The notes beneath the pieces were generated by a model. The model did not search any database and had not been told where the DNA came from. It saw nothing but the letters and a program-made list of their open reading frames with translations. Source: an uncultured beta proteobacterium (lineage in GTDB: Bacteria; Pseudomonadota; Gammaproteobacteria; Burkholderiales; SG8-41). Taken from it: a stretch of DNA of 64,000 nucleotides. The DNA is taken from assembly GCA_903889565.1 (NCBI GenBank), contig CAISYC010000005.1, positions 124,001-188,000 on the forward strand, read 5' to 3'. Below, in pieces: positions 1-6,734 of the stretch. The translations under genes and the position numbers were made by a program. How positions within the stretch are numbered: position 1 is the first letter of the stretch; every line of letters begins with the position of its first letter.

Positions 1-1
1 T

Positions 2-250
2 GTCTATGAAACACTCGATGAGGCGATCCGCGCCGCCGAGCAGATTGTTGAGGATTTTCTGCTGACCAACCATCAACCGGGAATGAGCATCGAAGCCTTG
101 TTTACCCGATACCAGAAATCCGGCGAGGTGCCGTTCATTTTCAGCGACGATGAACGCACGATCAATGTGACAGGCTTCAACCATTTCAGATATGCGCTGG
201 TTCGCTGCGATGCGATTTGCGTTAACGCGAACGGCGAAATGACGGAATAA
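2..250 (+). CDS. C-terminal fragment of a hypothetical protein
   Basis: An open frame enters from the left edge and ends at TAA 248-250, giving the last 82 residues of a protein whose start lies outside the window. The visible part begins VYETLDEAIRAAEQIVEDFL and ends CVNANGEMTE. It is rich in acidic residues, with an apparent N-terminal helix and no membrane segment. I do not recognise the family. It ends 71 bases before the histidine kinase gene on the same strand, so the two could share a transcript. Confidence 0.6.
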   Translation, partial: VYETLDEAIRAAEQIVEDFLLTNHQPGMSIEALFTRYQKSGEVPFIFSDDERTINVTGFNHFRYALVRCDAICVNANGEMTE

Positions 251-321
251 GCTGCGCAGTCTGTGCCGGCGAACACGCACGCAACAGCCGGCATTGCAGC
301 CACGGGAGCGAATGTTCGATC

Positions 322-1275
322 ATGAGCACCCCGACGAGCAACCGGTTTAGCGCGCGGCGCCAGGCCGCGGCGATTTCCGTGATTTACTTAATGATCAGCG
401 GCATCTGGGTCTACGTTTCGAACTATCTGCTGTTCGGACAGGCCCCTGTCATTACGATTGAAACGCTCGGTGAAATCGAGGCGATCAGTGACGGCATCGT
501 GGTGGTCGGCACCGCGTACCTGATTTATCTGCTGATTCACCATTCGATCGCGAGATTGCAGCGGTCCGAACAAGCGCTGATGGAACAGCGCGGGCGGTTG
601 CAGGCGCTTTCACACCGCCTGCTGGATATCGAGGAAAACGAACGCCGTGCGATCGCGCGCGAACCGCACGACGAGATCGGTCAGGCACTGACGGGACTCA
701 AGCTCTCGCTGGAAACGGCGGCCCGCCTGCCGCAGGCACCTGCGGACGCGCAGATCGCCGCAGCAGTCGGAGTGGCCAACGATCTGATTGCACGCGTGCG
801 CAACCTGTCGCTCAACCTGCGCCCCGCGGCGCTCGATGATCTCGGATTGCTGCCGGCCCTGCTTTGGCATTTCGAGCGCTACACGCAGCAGACGGGCGTG
901 CGTGTCGACTTCCGGCATCAGGGGCTGGCGGAACGCCGCTTCGAACATGAAATTGAAACCGTCGCCTGCCGCATCGTGCAGGAGGCGCTGACAAATGTGG
1001 CACGGCACGCGCAGTGCGCAGAGGTCGAAGTCCGCGTCTGGGCCGATGACGCACTGCTGAACCTGCGCATTGAAGACTACGGCATCGGCTTCAATGCGTT
1101 ACGGCGAATGAACGCGAATAGCAGCGGCCTGCTCGGCATGGAGGAGCGCGCAGCCATCGTCGGCGGCACTTTGAGCATCGAATCGCAACCCGGCAGCGGC
1201 ACGCAACTGGTGGCTGAATTGCCGCTCGCGCCGGTGCGCGCCGGCGAAAACCACGGCGGTGGCGATCTCTCATGA
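322..1275 (+). CDS. NarL/UhpB-type membrane sensor histidine kinase
   Basis: A 317-aa sensor kinase that should phosphorylate the response regulator encoded next to it. Two hydrophobic segments (about residues 16-38 and 55-75) would anchor it with a very short periplasmic loop. A HisKA_3 dimerisation domain follows with the phosphoacceptor His116 in IAREPHDEIGQ. The HATPase_c domain shows an N-box (EALTNVARHA), a G1 box (DYGIGF) and GLLGMEERA. The usual residue before the histidine is Leu (RELHD); here it is Pro115, which is unusual. The stop overlaps the next start (ATGA), so the pair is translationally coupled. The signal sensed is unknown. Confidence 0.9.
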   Translation: MSTPTSNRFSARRQAAAISVIYLMISGIWVYVSNYLLFGQAPVITIETLGEIEAISDGIVVVGTAYLIYLLIHHSIARLQRSEQALMEQRGRLQALSHRLLDIEENERRAIAREPHDEIGQALTGLKLSLETAARLPQAPADAQIAAAVGVANDLIARVRNLSLNLRPAALDDLGLLPALLWHFERYTQQTGVRVDFRHQGLAERRFEHEIETVACRIVQEALTNVARHAQCAEVEVRVWADDALLNLRIEDYGIGFNALRRMNANSSGLLGMEERAAIVGGTLSIESQPGSGTQLVAELPLAPVRAGENHGGGDLS

Positions 1276-1952
1276 AAGTCGCCACCGCCACCGCCATCCG
1301 GAAAACCATCGTGCTCGCGGAGGATCACGGCATGGTGCGCGAGGGTTTGCGCATGCTGCTGGAGGGTGAACGCGATTTAAGTGTGGTCGGCGACACCGGC
1401 GACGGCCTGACAGCGCTCGAACTGGTGACGCGACTGCAACCGGACCTGTTGCTGCTCGATTTGATGATGCCCGGACTCAACGGCTTGGAAATAGCGCGCC
1501 GCACGGCCAGGAGTGCGCCCGGAACGCGCGTCGTCATCCTGTCGATGCATGCGGGCGAACCGTATGTGATCAAGGCGCTCAGAAACGGCGTCGCCGGCTA
1601 CGTCCTGAAAGACACCGGCGGCGCCGAGCTGATTCACGCCCTGCGCGAGGTATTGGCGGGACGGCGTTACCTGAGTCCGCCGCTGTCGCTGGTCGCGCTC
1701 GACGCCTATCAGGAGAAAACGCACACCGCGATCTGGGAACGCTACGACATGCTGACTGCGCGCGAACGCGAAACGCTGCAACTGCTGGCCGAGGGACACA
1801 GCAACAGCGCGGTCGCTCAACGACTCGGCATCGGCGAGCGTACCGCCGAGACGCATCGCGCCAATCTGATGCGAAAACTGCAATTGCGCACGCACGCCGA
1901 TTTGATCAAATACATGATCGGGCGCGGCATCATGCCGGCGGATTCCCGCTGA
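1272..1952 (+). CDS. NarL/FixJ-type response regulator
   Basis: A 226-aa transcription regulator with an N-terminal receiver domain. The acidic pair is E17/D18, the phosphorylation site is D63 in LLDLMMPG, and the conserved Lys lies in YVLKDTGG. The C-terminal LuxR-type helix-turn-helix starts near LTARERETLQLLAEG and includes RLGIGERTAETHRANLMRKL. It overlaps the upstream kinase by four bases, so kinase and regulator form one system. The next gene group downstream is a redox operon, but nothing in the sequence proves it is the target. Confidence 0.93.
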   Translation: MKVATATAIRKTIVLAEDHGMVREGLRMLLEGERDLSVVGDTGDGLTALELVTRLQPDLLLLDLMMPGLNGLEIARRTARSAPGTRVVILSMHAGEPYVIKALRNGVAGYVLKDTGGAELIHALREVLAGRRYLSPPLSLVALDAYQEKTHTAIWERYDMLTARERETLQLLAEGHSNSAVAQRLGIGERTAETHRANLMRKLQLRTHADLIKYMIGRGIMPADSR

Positions 1953-2067
1953 TCGACAAACCACCTGCCGCTTATCGCCCCCGGCGCTGACGGGGCAGCG
2001 GCAGCGGCAGCGGCGCGACACCGATCAATCTCTTATCCGTACTGGTACGGATTCCGCGCCGCTAGTG

Positions 2068-2108
2068 TTGATTTAAATCAACCCCGGCAGCAGGGCAAAA
2101 CGTATGGT
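2068..2108 (+). promoter_or_regulatory. FNR/ANR-type promoter of the cytochrome-YceI-HiPIP operon
   Basis: TTGATTTAAATCAA at 2068-2081 matches the FNR consensus TTGAT-N4-ATCAA in all ten fixed positions. A -10-like TATGGT lies at 2103-2108, which puts transcription near 2115, about 41 bases from the box centre. That is the spacing of class II FNR-activated promoters. The operon is therefore probably induced at low oxygen by FNR, ANR or a DNR-like protein. A good ribosome site (GAGAGGAG) precedes the ATG at 2166. Confidence 0.75.
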
Positions 2109-2165
2109 GCATCTGCAACTCGGGAGAAATCGGCAAGCCGTTCACCCGACCGTGAGAGGAGATGC

Positions 2166-3632
2166 ATGTCTATATACCGTTCATGCCTGACGGCAATAAT
2201 CGCCGCGGCAACGATCCTCGGCGCCATCGCGACGCGCGATGCCCGCGCATTGCCCGTGTTTGCGCGCCAAACCGGCCAGAACTGCGTCGCCTGCCATGCC
2301 GGCGGCCAGTTTCCGGAACTGACGCCTTATGGCCGCCTGTTCAAGATGACCGGCTACACCATCGGCAGCCGTACGCTGCCGTTCTCGGTGATGGGGGTGG
2401 CCAGTTACGGCAGCGTTGCCGACACTTCGAAGAGCGATTCACCGGGCACCGACTTCCAGAAAAACGGGACGCCGCTGTTTGCCACCGGCAGCCTGTTTGT
2501 CGCCGGCAAGGTCACCGACAACATCGGCGCTTTCACGCAGTTCACCTATAACAATTACGACAGCCAGGGCGCGGACGGAAAGTTTCATGGTCATTCGGGG
2601 GCTGACAACATGGATATCCGCTACGCGGACCATTTTGTGATGCCCGATAACGACCTGATTTTCGGCGTCAGCGCCAACAACAATCCTTCGGTATCCGACC
2701 CGTGGAACACCGCCGCCGCGTGGATGCAGTACGTGCCGGTACCCAATCCGACCAGCTACCAGTTCATCGACGGCAAAGCGCCGTTTCCCGGCTACGGTGC
2801 CGGCAGCAATATCGCCGGGCTCAGCACCTATCTGTTCTGGAACAAAACCATCTACGCCGAACTGGGAACCTACCGTACCGCCAACCAGTTGCTTTCCTTC
2901 ATGAGCGCGGGCCTCAGCGACCCGGCGACGACCAAACTCGACGGCTACAACAATCCATACTGGCGGCTGGCAATTTCCCACGATTGGGGCGCGCACAACC
3001 TGATGGTCGGCGCCTCGGGGATGACGGCGCACGTCTACGACCTCGGCAGCGACACCAACGATCCCAACAACCTCGGCAGCTTCCGGAACACCGGCGTCGA
3101 TGCGCAGTACCAATATCTGCTGTCGCCGCACACGATCACGGCCCAGCTTGCCTACATGCGGCAAGTCAACAATTATTCGGTCAATACGGTGGCCGGGGCC
3201 ACCGCCCCCACCACCTTTACCCTGGCCGATGGCGTGACGCCGGTCGCAGCGGCGAATCCGTCCGACACGATGAACACCTTCCGCGCCAAGATTTCATACA
3301 TCTACAACGCAAAATACGGCGGCAGCCTCGCCTTCTTCAATCTGACCGGCACCACCAATACGCTCAATCAGACCTCGGGGTACGATCCGGCCGGTTGCGG
3401 CGGCGCGATCTGCAATGCGTCATCGGTACGCGTCAACGGCAACCTGTCAGGCAATCCGGCCACGCGCGGCTTTACCTACGAAGCGTTCTGGATGCCGGTG
3501 CAATACGTGCGCGTCGGCCTGCAATACACGGCGTACAGCAAATTCAACGGCGCATCCGACAACTACGATGGCTTCGGCCGCAATGCGAGCGACAACAACT
3601 CGCTGTTCTTCTACGTCTGGGGCGCGTACTGA
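2166..3632 (+). CDS. monoheme c-type cytochrome / outer-membrane beta-barrel protein
   Basis: A 488-aa exported protein. A signal peptide (about residues 1-29) is followed by one heme-c site, CVACH (Cys40, Cys43, His44). The rest is a long, aromatic-rich and Asn/Gly-rich region with alternating strands, typical of an outer-membrane beta-barrel. The chain ends FFYVWGAY rather than with the classic terminal Phe. The layout suggests an outer-membrane porin with a periplasmic heme at its N-terminus, perhaps for electron transfer at or across the outer membrane, but that role is inference. The ATG at 2166 was chosen for its strong ribosome site. It is first gene of the FNR-box operon. Confidence 0.75.
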   Translation: MSIYRSCLTAIIAAATILGAIATRDARALPVFARQTGQNCVACHAGGQFPELTPYGRLFKMTGYTIGSRTLPFSVMGVASYGSVADTSKSDSPGTDFQKNGTPLFATGSLFVAGKVTDNIGAFTQFTYNNYDSQGADGKFHGHSGADNMDIRYADHFVMPDNDLIFGVSANNNPSVSDPWNTAAAWMQYVPVPNPTSYQFIDGKAPFPGYGAGSNIAGLSTYLFWNKTIYAELGTYRTANQLLSFMSAGLSDPATTKLDGYNNPYWRLAISHDWGAHNLMVGASGMTAHVYDLGSDTNDPNNLGSFRNTGVDAQYQYLLSPHTITAQLAYMRQVNNYSVNTVAGATAPTTFTLADGVTPVAAANPSDTMNTFRAKISYIYNAKYGGSLAFFNLTGTTNTLNQTSGYDPAGCGGAICNASSVRVNGNLSGNPATRGFTYEAFWMPVQYVRVGLQYTAYSKFNGASDNYDGFGRNASDNNSLFFYVWGAY

Positions 3633-3698
3633 CCGGCGCCGCGTGCGCCGGATCGCCGGATTTGCGCTGTCACACCATCCGCATACTGGAGACCATGC

Positions 3699-4340
3699 AT
3701 GCAATGCAAGAAAATTCTGATGGCCGCGGCCCTGGTGATGCTCGGCGCCAGTTGCTCGAACATTGAACGTTCGCGCAACCTGTCCGATCCCTTGATTACG
3801 GCGCGCACACTGGCTGAACAGGTTTGCTCCAACTGCCACGGCATTGACGGCAATTCGGTGTCGCCTACGTACCCGCGCCTCGCCGGCCAGCAGGCTGCCT
3901 ACATCGTCAGCCAGTTGACCAATTTTCGCGGTCACCAGCGCAGCGACCCGGCCGGGTCCGAATACATGTGGGGGCTCAGCCGCTTTCTGACGGACGAACA
4001 GATCAACGGGCTCGCCGAATATTATTCGAAGCAAACCCCGCGTCGCGCCGATGTACGCAAAATCGATCCAGCACTACTGGCAACCGGCAAGGAAATATTC
4101 GAGAAAGGCGTGCCGGAACAAAACGTGATTGCCTGCATGCCCTGTCACGGCCCGCGCGCCGAAGGCATCGGCGCATTTCCCCGCCTTGCCTACCAGCACG
4201 CCGATTACATCGTCAAGCAACTCACCGTATTTCAGGACAACGTGGGGCGCCCGGGCACGCCGATGGAGTTCGTCGCGCATCCGCTCACCGGCAGCGAAAA
4301 GAATTCGATTGCCGCCTACCTGCAGTCGTTTCCGGAATAA
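3699..4340 (+). CDS. diheme cytochrome c (cytochrome c4-like)
   Basis: A 213-aa periplasmic electron carrier. An N-terminal hydrophobic signal ends near LGASC, a possible though imperfect lipobox, so it may be a lipoprotein anchored by Cys19. Two class I cytochrome modules follow with heme sites CSNCH (Cys43, Cys46, His47) and CMPCH (Cys146, Cys149, His150), each followed by a glycine-rich turn. Length and two-domain layout fit cytochrome c4. It lies between the cytochrome/porin and the YceI genes and would accept electrons from, or pass them to, membrane complexes under low oxygen. Confidence 0.88.
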   Translation: MQCKKILMAAALVMLGASCSNIERSRNLSDPLITARTLAEQVCSNCHGIDGNSVSPTYPRLAGQQAAYIVSQLTNFRGHQRSDPAGSEYMWGLSRFLTDEQINGLAEYYSKQTPRRADVRKIDPALLATGKEIFEKGVPEQNVIACMPCHGPRAEGIGAFPRLAYQHADYIVKQLTVFQDNVGRPGTPMEFVAHPLTGSEKNSIAAYLQSFPE

Positions 4341-4371
4341 GACCGCGCAACCCGCACGATTGGAGCCAACC

Positions 4372-4938
4372 ATGAAGAAAATCCTCGCGATCTTATTGCT
4401 CGGCAGCGGCTTCGCTATGCCAGCGCTCGCCGCCGACACCTTTACGATCGATCCTGAATACACAATCCCGATATTCGAAGTGCAGCATCTGGGCTTCACG
4501 ACCCAGCGCGGCCGCTTCGACAAGACCGAGGGCAAGATCACGCTCGATTTCGCGGCGAAAAGCGGCAACGTGGCCGTCACGATCTACACAAATTCGCTCG
4601 ACATGGGCGCGCGCGCGTGGACCATCCACGTCAGTTCCGAAGGGCTGTTCAACGTCGAAAAATATCCGACCATTACCTTCAAATCGGACAAACTGGTTTT
4701 CGACGGCGACAAAGTCGTGGCCGCCGACGGCGAATTCACGCTGCTCGGGGTCACGCGGCCGCTGCGCGTCACCGTCAACCGCTTCGCCTGCGCGACCAAC
4801 CCGATCAACAAGAAATTTCTGTGCGCGGGTGATATCGGCGCAACGATCAAACGGTCCGAGTTCGGCATGTCCAAATATATTCCGACGGTCAGCGATGAAA
4901 TCAAAATCAGCGTGCCCGTCGAGGCCTACCGGGACTGA
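4372..4938 (+). CDS. YceI-family periplasmic protein, copy 1
   Basis: A 188-aa protein of the YceI fold, a lipocalin-like barrel that in structurally studied members binds polyprenyl quinone or other isoprenoid lipids. A signal peptide (cleavage after PALAAD, near residue 20) precedes the typical start TFTIDPEYTIPIFEVQHLG. Family signatures FEVQHLGF, GLFNVEKYPTITFKS, GEFTLLGVTRPL and the closing DEIKISVPVEA are all present. The ATG at 4372 follows TTGGAGCC and gives the signal peptide; longer upstream starts would run through the preceding cytochrome. A paralogue follows directly. Confidence 0.93.
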   Translation: MKKILAILLLGSGFAMPALAADTFTIDPEYTIPIFEVQHLGFTTQRGRFDKTEGKITLDFAAKSGNVAVTIYTNSLDMGARAWTIHVSSEGLFNVEKYPTITFKSDKLVFDGDKVVAADGEFTLLGVTRPLRVTVNRFACATNPINKKFLCAGDIGATIKRSEFGMSKYIPTVSDEIKISVPVEAYRD

Positions 4939-4984
4939 CCGCCGCATCGCCATCCCCTGCATATCGGCGCGGGTCAGCACGCTT

Positions 4985-5554
4985 GTGAAACGGCAGCACG
5001 GCATGTTCGTCCTGCTGGCGGCGTTGGCGCCTCCGGCACTCGCCGCCGAGCGCTACACCTTCGATCCAACGCACAGCGCGCCGGTGTTCGAATTCACGCA
5101 TTTGGGGCTGACCACGCAGACCGGGCGTTTTGACCGGGCCGGCGGCGAAATGGTGATCGATCGTGCCGCGCACAAGGGCAGCGTCACTTACGAGGTCGAG
5201 ACGGCCTCTCTCAACATGGGTTACGGTACCGAAACACCCGACTCGGCGGGTTACCAGCTATTCCAGGTCGGCAAATTTCCGAAAATCCGCTTCAACTCGA
5301 CCCGGCTGGATTTCGATGCGGCCGGCAATGTCATTGCGGCGGCCGGCCGGCTGACCCTGCTCGGCGTGACCAGACCGCTGACCGTGACCGTCAGCGGGTT
5401 CAAGTGTTCGGTTGCGCCCCTGCTCAAAAAAATGATGTGTGCGGGAAATATCAGCGCGACGGTCAAACGTTCCGATTTCGGCATGATCGACTACATACCG
5501 AACATCAGCGACGAAATCAGGGTGAGCGTGCCGGTGGAGGCCTACAGAAATTGA
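4985..5554 (+). CDS. YceI-family periplasmic protein, copy 2
   Basis: A 189-aa paralogue of the YceI protein encoded just upstream, sharing FEFTHLGLTTQTGRFD, LTLLGVTRPLTVTV and the closing DEIRVSVPVEAYRN. A GTG start at 4985 gives MKRQHGMFVLLAALAPPALAA, a complete signal peptide; the ATG at 5003 would drop its basic N-terminus. No strong ribosome site is visible, so translation may depend on the upstream gene 46 bases away. Tandem YceI copies next to cytochromes point to handling of quinone or another lipid-like ligand in the periplasm. Confidence 0.88.
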   Translation: MKRQHGMFVLLAALAPPALAAERYTFDPTHSAPVFEFTHLGLTTQTGRFDRAGGEMVIDRAAHKGSVTYEVETASLNMGYGTETPDSAGYQLFQVGKFPKIRFNSTRLDFDAAGNVIAAAGRLTLLGVTRPLTVTVSGFKCSVAPLLKKMMCAGNISATVKRSDFGMIDYIPNISDEIRVSVPVEAYRN

Positions 5555-5765
5555 TCCGGCGGGCGCGCACGACCGCATATTGACGGCGCGGAAGTCTGGA
5601 ATTACCTTAACGCACCCGGGAAGCAACTGCAGGCGCTTTGTTTCAGACACGGCAAACCCGAAAATATCGAAGTCCGTCCGCTGCCCGCATGTCGTCGCGA
5701 AGGGGGCTTCAAACGTTCAGATATCAGCAAATCTTCGTTTTCATCAACCACAGGAGCAAGCCAGC

Positions 5766-6035
5766 ATGAAAAGCAACCAGCCCCAACGCCGCCAGTTTCT
5801 GAAAATCGGTGCGTCCGCCCTCGCCATGATCCCGGTCATGGTGGTCGCCGGCCGCAGCGAAGCGGCCACCAATGCCGCGATGCGCAGCGCGTTGAAATAC
5901 CAGAACAAGCCCGAGGGCGACAAGAGCTGCAGTACGTGCATGCAGTTTGTGGCCCCCAGCGGCTGCAAAATCCTTGCCGGCGACACCGAGGTTTCGCCCA
6001 AGGGCTATTGCACCGCCTGGGTCAAAAAGGCCTGA
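5766..6035 (+). CDS. high-potential iron-sulfur protein (HiPIP)
   Basis: An 89-aa Tat-exported electron carrier. The twin-arginine signal (QRRQFLKIG, residues 7-15) is followed by a mature part of about 55 residues. Four cysteines hold one 4Fe-4S cluster: Cys55 and Cys58 (CSTC), Cys67 (SGCKI) and Cys82 (GYCTAW), the standard HiPIP spacing and context. HiPIPs shuttle electrons from the bc1 complex to terminal oxidases or reductases. The ATG at 5766 follows AGGAGCAAG. It is last gene of the redox operon and is followed by a strong hairpin. The 211 bases before it hold no recognised gene. Confidence 0.92.
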   Translation: MKSNQPQRRQFLKIGASALAMIPVMVVAGRSEAATNAAMRSALKYQNKPEGDKSCSTCMQFVAPSGCKILAGDTEVSPKGYCTAWVKKA

Positions 6036-6055
6036 ACCTCGCGTTAATTGCAGGA

Positions 6056-6086
6056 CGGCCCGGCGACCCATTCGCCGGGCCGGTTT
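6056..6086 (+). terminator. terminator hairpin after the HiPIP gene
   Basis: A perfect 10-bp stem (6056-6065 pairing with 6073-6082, arms CGGCCCGGCG and CGCCGGGCCG) with a 7-base loop is followed by TTT. It sits 20 bases after the HiPIP stop and probably ends the redox operon. The U-run is short. Confidence 0.65.
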
Positions 6087-6282
6087 GACGTGCCGGCGAC
6101 ATCAAGCGCCCAAGCCGATGTGACGCTCCGGATCGAACGGACACATCGGAAAATTGTGAGCCCCCACTCCCAAATTCTCCATGCGGCTAGGACGCGGCGA
6201 GCGCTGTGCAACGCAGCATGATCGCCGTGCGCGCGAACGTTGATACAGGTCAGTTAAATAAAAAAATCTTTGCCGTTACGTA

Positions 6283-6311
6283 TTGACGAACACCTCTGCG
6301 AGGCGTTTACT
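6283..6311 (+). promoter_or_regulatory. sigma-70-type promoter in a gene-free region
   Basis: TTGACG (6283-6288) and TTTACT (6306-6311) are separated by the ideal 17 bases. An A/T-rich stretch at 6254-6271 lies upstream and could act as an UP element. No protein gene of normal size follows, so it probably drives the RNA described next. Confidence 0.6.
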
Positions 6312-6589
6312 GAATGCGCTTCGGTAATTCGATTCGGGATGGATTCTCAAACTGGAATCCGCTGTAACGGTTGCTGCATTGATGTTCGCTGTTGTGCGCG
6401 CCCCTTCCGCGGGTGTACCTGATGCGAACCGGTGGCGACCACCCTCGACGAGTTGTTTGAGGATTGTCCCGAACCGGCCCGGAGTGTTGATTCAGGTGCG
6501 TGCCGCGAGTCGCGACACCTGAAATGCCGCGGTGAAACGCGGGGGTGGCAACGTGGTTGGTGCAGTTCTGATAAAGGAGATCTCTATCG

Positions 6590-6625
6590 ATGAACCTCCC
6601 TACAGCACGACCCTCAGTCCGGTGA
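6590..6625 (+). CDS. possible 11-residue peptide inside the candidate RNA
   Basis: ATG at 6590 follows AAGGAG (6574-6579) at 10 bases and opens a frame for MNLPTARPSVR ending in TGA at 6623-6625. The stop lies in the hairpin 6617-6633. It could be a leader peptide or a translated small RNA, but the frame is so short that chance is a real alternative. Confidence 0.25.
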   Translation: MNLPTARPSVR

Positions 6626-6689
6626 TTCTGGACCGGCAGACGTCACGGTGACGTGACGAAGCCTGGCCACGGCAAGTGGCAAAAACTGT

Positions 6690-6723
6690 GAAGCCCTGCG
6701 ATGTGTCGCGGGGCTTCGCGTTT
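6690..6723 (+). terminator. intrinsic terminator of the candidate RNA
   Basis: A 12-bp stem with one G-U pair (GAAGCCCTGCGA with TCGCGGGGCTTC, 6690-6716) and a 3-base loop is followed by GCGTTTA. It ends the plus-strand transcript and could also serve the convergent selenoprotein gene, whose stop is at 6735. Confidence 0.7.
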
Positions 6724-6734
6724 ATGCTCTCCCG

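Larger units (their letters stand above)
6318..6723 (+). ncRNA. candidate structured intergenic RNA, about 400 nt
   Basis: The region between the promoter at 6283 and the terminator at 6690 holds a chain of hairpins. They are GGATTC/GAATCC (6341-6360), GGTGG/CCACC (6431-6443), TTCAGGTG/CACCTGAA (6491-6523), CCGCG/CGCGG (6527-6542), GTCCGG/CTGGAC (6617-6633), ACGTCA/TGACGT (6640-6654) and GCCAC/GTGGC (6666-6680). A tiny reading frame with a good ribosome site lies inside. I compared it by eye with tmRNA, RNase P RNA and 6S RNA and found no match. It may be a regulatory RNA or a dual-function RNA. The flanking stretch 6087-6282 shows nothing else. Confidence 0.45.

Noticed and set aside
5580..5765. 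Longer start for the HiPIP gene and a separate small frame (WNYLNAPGKQLQALCFRHGK) in the gap before it
   Set aside because: The HiPIP Tat signal starts at 5766 with a ribosome site; the small frame has no start codon or ribosome site and runs into the HiPIP gene in another phase.
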